Assembly (NCBI RefSeq): GCF_024612015.1
Contig: NZ_CP102512.1
Coordinates: 1,240,001-1,304,000 of the forward strand
From: Streptomyces sp. CA-210063
GTDB taxonomy: Bacteria; Actinomycetota; Actinomycetes; Streptomycetales; Streptomycetaceae
DNA: 64,000 bases
Reading direction: 5' to 3'
A program made the translations under genes and the position numbers. Below are positions 52,854 to 62,675 of this stretch, piece by piece (within the stretch, counting starts at the first letter, position 1; every line of letters begins with the position of its first letter). The notes below the pieces were generated by a model. That model ran no database searches. It was given only the letters and a program-made list of their open reading frames with translations, and was not told the DNA's origin.

Positions 52854-55385
52854 GTGTCGGCTCATTCTGCCGGGCGCGGCAGCCGTGCCGAGGGGCTTGA
52901 CCCCGTACGACTGGTGTTGCTGGCGTCCGCCGCCGAAGGGCTGTCCAACACCGAGGCCCTCGAGCTCGCCCTGCAGCAGGCGACCGCCGGCCTGAGGGGC
53001 CTGGGCGGTCTCATGCACCGGTGCGATACCGGAGGCGGACCGTTGCGTCTGGTCACGGTCAGTGGCCTTGCCCCCAGGACCGCCGAGCGCTGGGCCGCCA
53101 TCCCGGTGGACGAGGACGTCCCACCCGCGCGTGCCATGCGCCGCGCCGGCTATGTCTGGCTCGACGCGGACAGCTTGGAAATCGGGGCCGCCGGCATCGC
53201 GTCGGTGCCGCTGCCGGGCCCGGACGGGCCCGTCGGCGCACTGTCCGTTTTCACAGGGGCGCCCGGCGAGCCGGAACCGGCACGGCGATCCCTCCTGCAC
53301 TCGGTGGCTGAGTGGGCCGCGGGGCACCTGGACGGAGTCCCCGCTCTCTCTCCGACCGGGGCGCAAAATCGGCGGGATGGGGTCGCCCGAACCCTCGACG
53401 CCATGAGCGACGTCTTCGTGGCGGTCGACGGCGACTGGCGTATCACCTTTCTCAACAAAGCGGCTGAGCGTGTCCTCGGCGTTGGCCGGACAGCCATCGG
53501 GAGCGTTCTGTGGGATGTTTCCGCCAGCCACGTGGCTGGTCTGGAAGCACAGTGCCGAAGAGCGTCCGCCGAGAGAACTCCGGTCGACTTCGATCTTCGC
53601 TGGCCCGCTGATCAGCGTTTCTACCAAACACGGCTGGTCCCTTTGGGGAGTGGAGGACTGACGATCTCCTTCGCCGACGTCACCGAACTGCGGCTGCGTG
53701 GAGCCGGGCGCACGGCCGAAGAGCAAGCCGCGGCCGGGCGAACCGCGCGCATGGGTCAGCTGACAGTCGCGCTCACGGAAGCAGTGTCGTCGAAGGACGT
53801 GGTCCGGGCCGTCGCGGAGCATGTCCTGCCACCGTTCGGTGCCGACGGGCTTGTGGTCGAAATCCTGGAGGGCGGGCGCGTGCGCGTGCTCGACTCCGTC
53901 GGGTACACGGAGGACTTCCTTCGCCTGATCGACGGAGTGCCGCTGGCCGCCAACACCGCGGTCACCGACCCCCTCCGCACCCGCACGCCCAGTTTCATCG
54001 AGTCCACGGCGGAGTTCATCAAGCGCTACCCGAACTTGGAGGGCCTGACAACCAGGTCCACCAAACACGCATGGGCGTTCCTCCCACTCATCGCATCCGG
54101 TCACGCCATCGGCTGCTGCGTCGTCTCCTTCGCCCGACCGCGCTCCTTCAGCGAGGGGGAACGCACCCTGCTGACCGCTGTCAGCGGTCTGGTCGCACAG
54201 GCCCTGGAGCGAGCCCGTCTCTACGACGCCGAGCACACTCGCGCCCAACGACTCCAGCGTGACCTGCTCCCCAGGACGCTGCCCGACCTGCCCGCCGTCG
54301 TCGCCGCCGCCCGCTACCTGCCCTCAGGCCGGGGCGAGAGCGTGGGCGGGGACTGGTACGACGTGATCCGGCTCTCCTCCGACAGGGTCGCCATGGTGAT
54401 CGGGGACGTCATGGGTCATGGCATCTCCGAGGCCGCGACCATGGGACGGTTGCGTACCGCGGTCCGCACTCTCGCCGATCTGGAACTGGAACCCGACGAA
54501 CTGCTCGGCCATCTCAGCGAGATCGTCGGCGACCTGGGTGAGGACTATTACGCCACGTGCTCCTACGCCGTCTACGACCCGGTCACCCGGGTCTGTTCGC
54601 TGGCCCTGGCCGGGCATCTCCCGCCCGTCATCGTCCAGGCGGACGGTACGGTCCACTCCCCCGAGCTGACTGTCAACCCACCGCTGGGCGCCGCCGAACC
54701 CCCCTTCGAGGTCCATGAACTGCAGCTGCCGGAGGAAAGTCTCCTGGTGTTCTGCACAGACGGTCTCGTGGAGTCCGCCGACCGGGCCGTCGATCAAGGG
54801 CTGGCAGAACTGCAGCACTTCCTCAAGCAGGCCATGGCTCGGACGTCGTACTTCTCGGTCAACTCCCGGGCCGACGCCTCACGCCGGCTCGACGCCCTCT
54901 GCGACGACATCGTCTTGGCCCTTCTGCCCCACCGTGAGCGGACGAACGACGACGCGGCCCTGCTCATCGCCCATACCCGGAGCACGCCCGTCGGCGACGT
55001 CGCCTCGTACAGCCTGTCGGTGGACCCCCGGGCGGCAGGCCAGGCCCGCCAGTACGTTCGCGCGCAGCTGGCCACCTGGGGGCTGGAAGAGCTCGAAATG
55101 ACGACTGAGTTGCTGGTGAGTGAGTTGGTCGGCAATGTGGTTCGCCACGCAAAGGGCCCCGTACGCCTGCGTCTGCTGCGCAGCCAGTCGTTGATCTGCG
55201 AGGTCTACGACGGCAGCCTTACCACCCCGCGCATCCGGCGCGCCGGTCACACCGATGAGGGCGGCCGGGGTCTGTGCCTGGTGGCCGCGCTCTCACGACG
55301 CTGGGGCACGCGTTTCCTCGGCGAGGGCAAATGCATCTGGACCGAGCAGGACCTTCCTGCGGGAACCCTCTCAGTGAGGACTTGA
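52854..55385 (+). CDS. SpoIIE-type PP2C phosphatase with GAF, PAS and HATPase (anti-sigma kinase-like) domains
   Basis: 843 residues from GTG 52854, with GGGAGG 5 nt upstream. Order: GAF-like region (~20-160), PAS (~178-275; DVFVAVDGDWRITFLNKAAE), second GAF (~300-460), SpoIIE phosphatase (~480-705; SVGGDWYDVIRL and VIGDVMGHGISEA with metal-binding Asp residues, NDDAALLI), then a HATPase_c kinase domain (~720-840; MTTELLVSELVGNVVRHAKG, DEGGRGLCLVAALS). Typical of Streptomyces partner-switching regulators that act on anti-anti-sigma proteins. No sigma, anti-sigma or STAS gene is adjacent. Confidence 0.92.
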   Translation: MSAHSAGRGSRAEGLDPVRLVLLASAAEGLSNTEALELALQQATAGLRGLGGLMHRCDTGGGPLRLVTVSGLAPRTAERWAAIPVDEDVPPARAMRRAGYVWLDADSLEIGAAGIASVPLPGPDGPVGALSVFTGAPGEPEPARRSLLHSVAEWAAGHLDGVPALSPTGAQNRRDGVARTLDAMSDVFVAVDGDWRITFLNKAAERVLGVGRTAIGSVLWDVSASHVAGLEAQCRRASAERTPVDFDLRWPADQRFYQTRLVPLGSGGLTISFADVTELRLRGAGRTAEEQAAAGRTARMGQLTVALTEAVSSKDVVRAVAEHVLPPFGADGLVVEILEGGRVRVLDSVGYTEDFLRLIDGVPLAANTAVTDPLRTRTPSFIESTAEFIKRYPNLEGLTTRSTKHAWAFLPLIASGHAIGCCVVSFARPRSFSEGERTLLTAVSGLVAQALERARLYDAEHTRAQRLQRDLLPRTLPDLPAVVAAARYLPSGRGESVGGDWYDVIRLSSDRVAMVIGDVMGHGISEAATMGRLRTAVRTLADLELEPDELLGHLSEIVGDLGEDYYATCSYAVYDPVTRVCSLALAGHLPPVIVQADGTVHSPELTVNPPLGAAEPPFEVHELQLPEESLLVFCTDGLVESADRAVDQGLAELQHFLKQAMARTSYFSVNSRADASRRLDALCDDIVLALLPHRERTNDDAALLIAHTRSTPVGDVASYSLSVDPRAAGQARQYVRAQLATWGLEELEMTTELLVSELVGNVVRHAKGPVRLRLLRSQSLICEVYDGSLTTPRIRRAGHTDEGGRGLCLVAALSRRWGTRFLGEGKCIWTEQDLPAGTLSVRT

Positions 55386-55812
55386 ACCTATGACGACGTA
55401 CTCCCGGGTGCGCTGGTGTGCCGCATGCGGACCAGCACGATCGTGCGCAGAGCCCGGTTGGCACTGCGGTCGCCGTCCCGGTTAGACGGTGCCGGGCTTC
55501 AGGGCGTTGGCACCGCTGTGGACAGTGGTTGTCCGCGGGCCCAAGGGCACGCCATAGGCACGACGGCGAAAAGGCGGACGCGCGACGTGCCAATGCGGCC
55601 CGCTTCTCGCTCAGTGGATGCGCTGGTAGAACCCAGTGTCGCTGGGCCTCGAACCCTTCGACCGTTCCGTACCCGGGAGCATGGTGTCTGCGGGACGCGT
55701 CATGTGGGTGGTGCGGTGTGGGCCGGGAGCGAGAAGAGCTGGGGTTTCGCGCAGGGTGACTGGGACTGTGGGACCGGGCAAACCCCCGGGTACGGCGCCA
55801 TAGGATGCACCT
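55386..55812. other. Intergenic region before the TetR gene
   Basis: 427 bp with no recognisable gene. The TetR promoter is presumably near its right end. Confidence 0.5.
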
Positions 55813-56412
55813 GTGAGCAACAACGGCCGCGAGAGCGGTGCCCCGGGCGATCCGCGACTCCGCATCCTCGGCTCCGCGCTTGAGGTGTTCGCCGCTCGGG
55901 GATTCCGTGCGGGGAGCCTCAACGACATCGCCACGGCGGCCGGGCTCACCCGCGCCGGTCTGTTGCACCACTACCCGAGCAAACAGGCCGTACTCCTGGC
56001 CCTGCTCGAGCAGCGGGACGCCGAGCTGCGTCGCACGACCCGCACGTCCGGCCTCACACTTCTGGAGCTGCTCAAAGAGCTGGAGCACCTCACCGGGCTG
56101 ATCCTTGCCAATCGCGATTTGGTCCAGCTTGCGCACATCCTGACCGCGGAGGCGTCCGGCGAGGCGCATCCGGCCAGGGAGTGGGTTGCCCAACGGTATG
56201 TGGCGCTGCGCGCCGAGCTGGCCGATGCGGTGCGACTGTCCATCGAGACCGGTGAGCTGCCCTCCGTCCTGAACCCCGACGATTTCGCGGCCCTGCTCCT
56301 GGGCGCCATCGAGGGCGCGGAGAACCAGTGGTTGGTCAGTCCGGAGGAGGTGGACCCGGCGGCCGTCATGAGGCAACTGCGCGCGCTGTGCTCTGCCGTC
56401 CGCTCCGGCTAG
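55813..56412 (+). CDS. TetR-family transcriptional regulator
   Basis: 199 residues from GTG 55813 with AGGA ~8 nt upstream. Helix-turn-helix: LRILGSALEVFAARGFRAGS, DIATAAGLTRAGLLHHYPSK. The C-terminal ligand domain is TetR_C-like (LLLGAIEGAENQWLV). Convergent with the GH78 rhamnosidase gene, whose promoter region ~2.6 kb away carries a CCAAC-CA-GTTGG palindrome it might bind. Confidence 0.88.
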   Translation: MSNNGRESGAPGDPRLRILGSALEVFAARGFRAGSLNDIATAAGLTRAGLLHHYPSKQAVLLALLEQRDAELRRTTRTSGLTLLELLKELEHLTGLILANRDLVQLAHILTAEASGEAHPAREWVAQRYVALRAELADAVRLSIETGELPSVLNPDDFAALLLGAIEGAENQWLVSPEEVDPAAVMRQLRALCSAVRSG

Positions 56413-56455
56413 ATTCGGGTCCGGCCGTACGCCTGTGACTGCGGTCCGCAGCCGG

Positions 56456-58984
56456 TCAGGCGAAGGCCAGCCGCATGCGCCCGGGGCCGTGCTCACCCTC
56501 CTCTCCGTCGGGCAGCACCAGTACGTACGGCACTGGGCTGTCCACCTCGACGCCGGCCGTGTCGAAGGACACCGACAGCAGGCCGGCCGGGGTCGGCACC
56601 GCGCCCTCGGCCCGCTCCAGCACCTGGTAGGCGGGGGCGATGCGAGCTCGGCCGAAACCCGGCTCGCCAGGCGTGACTCCGAGGATGTGGGTGACCAGGT
56701 CGCGGGTCGGGGTGGCACTCCAGCCATGGACGGGGGATCCCCAGCCCCAGCACTCACCGAAGGTGTCGTATCCGTCGTGGAGGAAGACGCTCCAGCTGCG
56801 TAGGGAGCGGACCAGATCGGCGGTCCTTCCGGTGAGGGCTGCCGCGTCGTGGACGAGGTAGCTGAGGAAAGGCTCGGCCCGCACGATTTCTTCCTCCGCG
56901 TCCCAGTCGACTCGCCGGACACCTCGCAGTTCGTCGAGGATCTTCTGTTCGTCGTAGGTGCCGTCACCTCCGATCCAGGACCGGGTGACCAGCCGAGCGG
57001 GATCCATGACGCGATCGATGATCCGGTTCCAGCGGTCCACGGGTGCGAGACCGGAGACGATCGCTGCGGCGCCTGCGGCTTGGGAGGTGGCGAGCTGGGG
57101 TGTGCCCCGCACGATGTGGTCGCGATAGGTACCGCGCCCTTCGTCCCAGAAGATGTCGAACCCGGCACGGGCCCGCTCCCACAGGCCGGCCGCCCAAGCC
57201 GCGTCGCCGCGGTTGTTGAGCAGGGTGCTGATATCGGCGTATTCACGAAGGCCACGCGCCCATAGGGCGGTGAGGATGGAACTGGCTCCGGTGGCGAACA
57301 CGCTCGACCAGTCCACCAGGTTCCACTCCGGTACATCGCTGAGCACGCCGTCGGCAGTGAGATAGGGCAGGTACCAGGCCAGGACCCGCCGTGCGGTGGG
57401 AGCGAGCTCCGCGAGCCGGTCGCGGTCGGCGGTGTACCGGTAGAGGTTGTGGACACCGTGCAGCCAGTGCAGTGACCAGTCAGGAATGGTGGTGCCGCCG
57501 CCCTGCTCGATTTCACCGACCACGCTCATTGGAAGGATGCCGTCCGCGCGGGGTGAGTTACCCAGTTCCAGGTACCTCCAGGCCAGCCGCCAGTCGGTGG
57601 AGGTGGTCAGGTGCACCATCTGATGCACCACGCCGTCGCCTACCCAGGCGCGCTGCTCACGGGTCGGGCAGTCGGTGAAGGCGTCATGGGAGTTGAGTGC
57701 CACGGTGCGCACCCCGGCGGTGTACAGAGCGTCGAGTTCCGGATCGCTGCTCTTGAAGTACGCGTTGCCGACGCGCGGGTAGAGGTGTTCGCGCACCGTG
57801 ATCCTGTCGATGCGGACCGGTCCGTCCGCGCTGACCAGAGCGTGGATGTAGCGGAATCCGTTGACTTCGACGGCCTCGAAGCTGTCGTCGAAGCCTCGAG
57901 CGGTGTAGCGGGCGCCGATGTTCGGGACCGACAGCGCCTCCGGCACGCCGGGAGCATGTGGCGCCTCGCGGTACATCAGGTCGACGCGAGCACCCCGGGG
58001 TGCGTCAAGGTCGAGGGTGACGAGGCCGCACACGATCCGCCCCATGTCAACGACCAGGTGCTGGGACCTGCCGGGGCCGGGGTTCAGCTCCAGCGGGAAG
58101 GCGGCCCGGGACGTGACCGGCCCGGTTGGTCCCGTTGGTCCGGACAGATACGCGCGGACCCGCATGACGGGGTGCGGGTCGTCCGGGGTCACGACGGGTG
58201 CGGCCACCGTGGCAGCGGTCGCCGTGAGCCGGTCGCCGTCGAGCGGTCCGATCGGACGGGGCAGCAGTGGTCCGTACGGGTCGGTGGGCGGCTGTGTGCG
58301 GGCCATGGAGCCCAGGTGGGTGGCGGGGACGAGCTGCGCGGGGTGCCAGGCGGCGTCCGATGCGCCGGTTTTCCAGTCAGCGGGCAGCTCGCGGGCGTCG
58401 AGACATTCAACGGGTATGCCGTCGATGCCGGACGAGGGAGCCAGCTGCCAGGCACCTGGGTCCAGCACCTGCCAGCTGCCATCGGTCGCCAGCAGCCGGT
58501 CGCCCAGGTCGGCTTCGAAGAGCAGGACTGCGTCCCGGCCGAGGGTGGCGTTCGCGGCGGCGGGCTGCCAGAAGGCGTTGGCGTGCCCGTAATAGGTGAC
58601 CAGAACCACCAGAGTGTTTTCTCCGGGGACCGCGAACGGTGCGAGGTCCAGGTCGTCGTAGGTCAGCCGCCGGGGCTGGGAACGTATGGGGCCGCGCCCG
58701 GACTCCCGGCCGTTGACCAGGACGACATAGCGGGAGTCGGCGGTGATTCTGGCGGGGACGACGTCCGGCACGGCATCAAGGGTGAATGACGTACGGAACA
58801 GATACCGGGCGAAGGGGGCGCGGGAATCCGGTGGCGCCAGTCCGGCGCCGGTGTTGGGCTGCGGGGGCTTCGGTCCGATCCAGTGCGCCTGCCAGGCGGG
58901 ATGCCGCAGAACCACGGGGGTGGGACGAGGAGCGGACGGCACGGCACCGCCGGGGGTGGACGAGGCTGCCATGTGGTCGATCAT
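56456..58984 (-). CDS. GH78 family alpha-L-rhamnosidase, no signal peptide
   Basis: 842 residues from ATG 58984 (MIDHMAASSTPGG; ATG 58972 alternative). N-terminal beta-sandwich domains (FARYLFRTSFTLDAVPDVVP, ITADSRYVVLVNGRESGRGP) and the (alpha/alpha)6 catalytic domain: NSHDAFTDCPTREQRAWVGD with conserved acidic residues, VPEWNLVDWSSVF, and the C-terminal YDTFGECWGWGSPVHGWSAT. The family removes L-rhamnose from plant polysaccharides or glycosides. No export signal, so it probably acts in the cytoplasm on imported oligosaccharides; the ABC importer at 60168 is the likely source. Confidence 0.9.
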   Translation of the reverse strand: MIDHMAASSTPGGAVPSAPRPTPVVLRHPAWQAHWIGPKPPQPNTGAGLAPPDSRAPFARYLFRTSFTLDAVPDVVPARITADSRYVVLVNGRESGRGPIRSQPRRLTYDDLDLAPFAVPGENTLVVLVTYYGHANAFWQPAAANATLGRDAVLLFEADLGDRLLATDGSWQVLDPGAWQLAPSSGIDGIPVECLDARELPADWKTGASDAAWHPAQLVPATHLGSMARTQPPTDPYGPLLPRPIGPLDGDRLTATAATVAAPVVTPDDPHPVMRVRAYLSGPTGPTGPVTSRAAFPLELNPGPGRSQHLVVDMGRIVCGLVTLDLDAPRGARVDLMYREAPHAPGVPEALSVPNIGARYTARGFDDSFEAVEVNGFRYIHALVSADGPVRIDRITVREHLYPRVGNAYFKSSDPELDALYTAGVRTVALNSHDAFTDCPTREQRAWVGDGVVHQMVHLTTSTDWRLAWRYLELGNSPRADGILPMSVVGEIEQGGGTTIPDWSLHWLHGVHNLYRYTADRDRLAELAPTARRVLAWYLPYLTADGVLSDVPEWNLVDWSSVFATGASSILTALWARGLREYADISTLLNNRGDAAWAAGLWERARAGFDIFWDEGRGTYRDHIVRGTPQLATSQAAGAAAIVSGLAPVDRWNRIIDRVMDPARLVTRSWIGGDGTYDEQKILDELRGVRRVDWDAEEEIVRAEPFLSYLVHDAAALTGRTADLVRSLRSWSVFLHDGYDTFGECWGWGSPVHGWSATPTRDLVTHILGVTPGEPGFGRARIAPAYQVLERAEGAVPTPAGLLSVSFDTAGVEVDSPVPYVLVLPDGEEGEHGPGRMRLAFA

Positions 58985-59182
58985 GAGAGGGAGGCTCCGA
59001 TGGGGTACGCCGAGTCACGACGGGTTCAGGTCGGGGCGGACACAGGTCGGACGGGCGCGGCGGGCAAGCGCGTCCGCCCGGTACCACCCTCGCTTCGCAT
59101 CAACGGGTGCGCTCGGAGAGTGGCCGACCGCCGACCGTGAGGAAGACGATGAGCAGGCCGATCACAAGGCATTTCGACGGTT

Positions 59183-59230
59183 TCGCCGGTCACATCCCAG
59201 ACCAGTGCCGCAGCAGGGTGTCGAAGCAGG
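59183..59230. other. Chimeric relic of two pieces of the downstream binding-protein gene
   Basis: 59183-59210 matches 60927-60954 in direct orientation (27 of 28 bases). 59212-59230 matches the reverse complement of 60385-60403 (19 of 19). The pieces are joined directly. Confidence 0.7.
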
Positions 59231-59234
59231 CCTC

Positions 59235-59295
59235 TGACGGCTTCGCGGCCTCCGGTTGTGAGGCGAGGCCGGCTCCTCACCTTCCCCCAGGGCAG
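59235..59295. repeat. Direct repeat, copy 1, with hairpin potential
   Basis: Starts TGACGGCTTCGCGGCCTCCG and shares ~90% identity with 59616-59675. Contains GTGAGG...CCTCAC able to pair. Confidence 0.75.
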
Positions 59296-59495
59296 GGAGT
59301 TGTCCGGGCAGGGGGCGAGACCGGCCAGGGCAGTCTTCCGGCGCGAAGGGGAATGTCCGGCGCGGCAGCGGTGGCCTGGCCGGGTCCAGCTGACTGCGCG
59401 GCATGGACACACCTCCTGTAGCGACGTTGCCCATGGAAATACGGGCAGCGGCATGGCCGGTTTCCGCCTAGCTGTGGCACAGTAGAGCACACTTC

Positions 59496-59507
59496 CCAAC
59501 CAGTTGG
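59496..59507. promoter_or_regulatory. Inverted repeat CCAAC-CA-GTTGG, candidate operator
   Basis: Perfect 5+5 inverted repeat in the divergent region, extending imperfectly outward (CCCAACCAGTTGGTAGG). A TetR-type site is plausible. Confidence 0.4.
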
Positions 59508-59615
59508 TAGGTATGGAAAGGGTCATTGCACTAGAGGGGGCGTCCGACCCGCCCAGGGCTTTTGAATCGTTCTAAACGGCCTCACCCAGGCGCACGCTGT
59601 CCATCGGGTGTGGAC

Positions 59616-59675
59616 TGACGGCTTCGCGGCCTCCGGTTGTGCGGCGAGGCTGGCTCCTCGCCTTCCCCAGGGCAG
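59616..59675. repeat. Direct repeat, copy 2, with hairpin potential
   Basis: Second copy of the 59235 element; the pairing arms here are GGCGAGG and CCTCGCC, a different register but similar shape. Confidence 0.75.
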
Positions 59676-60167
59676 CGATTTGCAAGGTCACTGCCCTTGT
59701 TCCGGCGCGGAACCCGGCACCCCATGAGGACCGGAGGGGCCCGGCGGGCGGCTACATGCGCTGACCTGAGAGGGAGCCCGCGTGAAGGTCACGTTACGAC
59801 TGGGGTGGTAAAAACGTTTCAGAAGGGGCTTGTTTCAGCCACCCGCCACAGCTAAGTTACGGGCCATCTCGCACGGACCGGGCCGCTACCGCGCACCGTC
59901 CGCGAGGTGGCTGAAATGTTCGACGAGCGGCACCGCCCATCGCCTGGGACATCCTCAGTGCCTCAATTCCTCACGCAACAGCCAAACCCCACACAATCCG
60001 CGCATCCGCATGTCCGCATGTCCGGCGTAAGTGACGGACATGCGGTCGGCATGCCGAACCCTGCGTGATCCGCCTGGAGTCCGGCCGTTCCGCGAAACCG
60101 CCTTGTCCGCTCGGCGTTGCGGGACCCGACTACTTCCTGTTTTTCCCACCGTGCAAAGGAGCACCTC

Positions 60168-61712
60168 ATGGTCGACATGGATCGCCGTGCGTTCGGCAAG
60201 GGCATGCTGGGACTGAGCTTCGCAGCCCTGCTGACGGGAGCGGCAACCGGCTGCTCCACTTCTGAGAGCGGCACTGGCGGCGGTACCGGGTCGAAAGTGC
60301 TGACGCTGGCGCTCGATTTCCCGTACGGCTCGTTCGACCCGGCCAAGCAGGCGAGCGGCTATGCGGTCGTGCTGCCTTGGCAAGCCTGCTTCGACACCCT
60401 GCTCAGGTATGAGCCGGACGGCACCATCTCGCCCGGCGCGGCCGAGAGCTTCACCGCCAACGACGACAACACGGAACTGACACTGAAGCTCCGCTCCGGG
60501 ATGAAGTTCACCGACGGAACGGTAGTGGACGCCGCTGCGGTCAAGGCATCGCTGGAGCACATGAAGAACGGTGGCGGTTCCGATTCCAGTCGGCTGGCCG
60601 ACGTCACTGTCACCGTCAAGGACAGCTCCACGGTGGTGCTCACCACTCCCAAGCCGAACGGCCTGCTCCCCACCTTCCTCTGCCTGGCCCCAGGCATCCT
60701 GTCCAGCAAGAAGTCGCACACCGCAAAGGACCGCGACACCAGACCCGTCGGCTCCGGTCCCTACACACTGGACGTGGCCAACACCACCATGGGGTCGACG
60801 TACACCTTCGTACGCAACGAGGACCACTGGGACAAGGCCGCGTACCCCTACCACAAGGTCATCATGCGAGAGATGGCCGACATCACCGCCCGCGTCAACG
60901 CGTTGAAGTCGGGTCAGGTCGACTGCTCGCCGGTCACATCCCAGACGAGTGCCGAAGTGAAGGGCTCTGGTCTGGTCCTGCTGGAGAACTCGGTCAACTG
61001 GGCCGGGCTCTTCCTCAGCGACCCGGACGGCAAGGTCATCCCCGCGCTGAAGCACGTGAAGGTGCGCCGGGCCATCAACATGATCTTCGACCGCCCCGCG
61101 ATCCTCAAAGCCCTCTTCCAGGGCAATGGCAAGGTCACCAACCAGATTTTCCACGCCGAGAGCGACGCCTACCTGGCCGACATGGTCGATCACTATCCAT
61201 ACGACGTCGCGAAGGCCAAGGCCCTCATGGAAGAAGCCGGGTTCGAGCGGGGCTTCAGCTTCGACCTTCCTGTGATCCCCGGCCAGGACTTCGCCACTCC
61301 GCTGATCGTGCAGCAGATGGCTCTGTTGGGCATCAAGGCCAAGCGCGTCGAACTCCCGGCCAACCAGGTCCTCGCCGAACTGCTCAGTGGCAAGTACCCG
61401 ATCTTCTTCCTGGCCATTGAGTCACGAAGCCCCCTGTGGGACGTCGTGCAGGCCGTGATGCCGGGGGCGATATGGAACGTCAACCACGCCTCGGACTCCG
61501 AGCTGCAGCCGCTGCTGGACAAGGCGCAGGTGCTCGACGGCGCCGCGGCCAAGGAGAACGCCCAGGCCGTCAACAGATGGTTGGTCGAGCAGGCCTGGTT
61601 CTGCCCGTGGGTTCTGCCGACCAACTTCTACGCCACGGACAAGCAGACGTCCGCCAAGCCGTACGTCGGCAGCGTCGTCCCGTATCTGCACAGCTTCAAG
61701 CCGTCGGCCTGA
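60168..61712 (+). CDS. ABC importer substrate-binding lipoprotein (SBP_bac_5, DppA/OppA-like), Tat leader
   Basis: 514 residues from ATG 60168, with AAAGGAG 7 nt upstream. Leader MDRRAFGKGMLGLSFAALLT has paired arginines, and lipobox TGC at Cys29 follows a Gly/Ala stretch: a Tat-exported lipoprotein. SBP_bac_5 features: GTISPGAAESFTANDDNTEL, LTLKLRSGMKFTDGTVVDAA, DTRPVGSGPYTLD, KVRRAINMIFDRPAIL. The family binds peptides, nickel or oligosaccharides; next to a GH78 gene, rhamno-oligosaccharides are a reasonable inferred ligand. First gene of the importer operon. Confidence 0.92.
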   Translation: MVDMDRRAFGKGMLGLSFAALLTGAATGCSTSESGTGGGTGSKVLTLALDFPYGSFDPAKQASGYAVVLPWQACFDTLLRYEPDGTISPGAAESFTANDDNTELTLKLRSGMKFTDGTVVDAAAVKASLEHMKNGGGSDSSRLADVTVTVKDSSTVVLTTPKPNGLLPTFLCLAPGILSSKKSHTAKDRDTRPVGSGPYTLDVANTTMGSTYTFVRNEDHWDKAAYPYHKVIMREMADITARVNALKSGQVDCSPVTSQTSAEVKGSGLVLLENSVNWAGLFLSDPDGKVIPALKHVKVRRAINMIFDRPAILKALFQGNGKVTNQIFHAESDAYLADMVDHYPYDVAKAKALMEEAGFERGFSFDLPVIPGQDFATPLIVQQMALLGIKAKRVELPANQVLAELLSGKYPIFFLAIESRSPLWDVVQAVMPGAIWNVNHASDSELQPLLDKAQVLDGAAAKENAQAVNRWLVEQAWFCPWVLPTNFYATDKQTSAKPYVGSVVPYLHSFKPSA

Positions 61713-61733
61713 CGGCCCGGAAAAGGAAGAGCC

Positions 61734-62675
61734 ATGCTCAGGTTCGCGGTGCGGCAGACGCTGTCGAGCATCGTCCTCACGATCGTGGTGACGGCGATCA
61801 CCTACGCACTGGTGTTCAGCGACGGCACCGGCATCGCCCGGCGTGTCCTGGGCCAGAGCGCCACCCAGGCCCAGGTCTCCGCGAAGGTCACGGAGCTCGG
61901 TCTCGACCAGCCCGTGGCCGTCCAGTACGCCAAGTGGCTCGGCGGCCTGGCACGAGGAGATCTGGGCGCCAGCTACTTCACTGGCGAGCCGGTGACGAAC
62001 ATGCTGGCCACCCGGGTTCCCGTGACGCTGGCGATCATCCTGCCGGCGCTCCTGCTCACCCTGATCCTGAGCGTTCTCATCGGGGTGACCGCCGCCGTGC
62101 GCGGTGGTGCCGTCGACCGCTTCCTACAGGTGACCGGCGTGCTGGGGGCCGCCGTCCCGAACTTCGTGGTGGCCATCGCGCTGATATTCGTCTTCGCCAT
62201 CGCTGTCCCCCTGTTCCCCGCCACCGGTTACGTGTCGCCGGACGTCGATCCGATGGGCTGGGCTCAGTCCCTGGTACTGCCCGTGCTGGCGGTGCTGATC
62301 GGTTCGATCGCCGGCGCCGCCCAGCAGTTCCGCGGAGCGGTCATCGATGTCCTGCGTCAGGACTTCGTCCGAACGCTCCGGTCCCGGGGCATCAGCGAAC
62401 GGGCGGTGATCTTCCGCCATGTACTGCGCAACGCTGCTGGGCCAGGCATGACGATCCTGTCGCTGCAGACGGTCGCCCTGATGGGCGGCGTCGTGATCAT
62501 CGAGCGGATGTTCGCACTGCCTGGTATGGGGCTGCTCGCCGACAGTTCCGCCCTCCAGGGCGACATCCCGGCGGTCATGGGATCGGTGCTGTTCAGCATC
62601 GCCGTCGTGATCGTCATCAACATCGCCGTCGACCTGCTGGTGGGCTGGCTGAATCCGAAGGCACGCCTGTCATGA
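61734..62675 (+). CDS. ABC importer permease (DppB-like)
   Basis: 313 residues, 21 bp after the binding-protein stop. Six hydrophobic segments; the DppB N-terminal domain (ELGLDQPVAVQYAKWLGGLA, RGDLGASYFTG) and the permease loop FVRTLRSRGISERAVIFRHV are clear. Stop overlaps the next start (ATGA). Confidence 0.93.
   Translation: MLRFAVRQTLSSIVLTIVVTAITYALVFSDGTGIARRVLGQSATQAQVSAKVTELGLDQPVAVQYAKWLGGLARGDLGASYFTGEPVTNMLATRVPVTLAIILPALLLTLILSVLIGVTAAVRGGAVDRFLQVTGVLGAAVPNFVVAIALIFVFAIAVPLFPATGYVSPDVDPMGWAQSLVLPVLAVLIGSIAGAAQQFRGAVIDVLRQDFVRTLRSRGISERAVIFRHVLRNAAGPGMTILSLQTVALMGGVVIIERMFALPGMGLLADSSALQGDIPAVMGSVLFSIAVVIVINIAVDLLVGWLNPKARLS

Larger units (their letters stand above)
58985..60167. 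other. 1.2-kb non-coding region with repeats and candidate operators
   Basis: Divergent promoter region for the rhamnosidase and the importer. It contains a chimeric relic of the binding-protein gene (59183-59230), a hairpin-forming direct repeat (59235 and 59616), and a TetR-like palindrome (59496). Possible LacI-like sequences near 59564-59578 (GAATCGTTCTAAACG) and 59812 (AAAACGTTTCAG) are weak. No gene is recognised. Confidence 0.55.

Noticed and set aside
59555..59825. LacI-type operators upstream of the importer
   Set aside because: The two AACGTT-like stretches are short and imperfect, and no LacI-family gene is present in the window.
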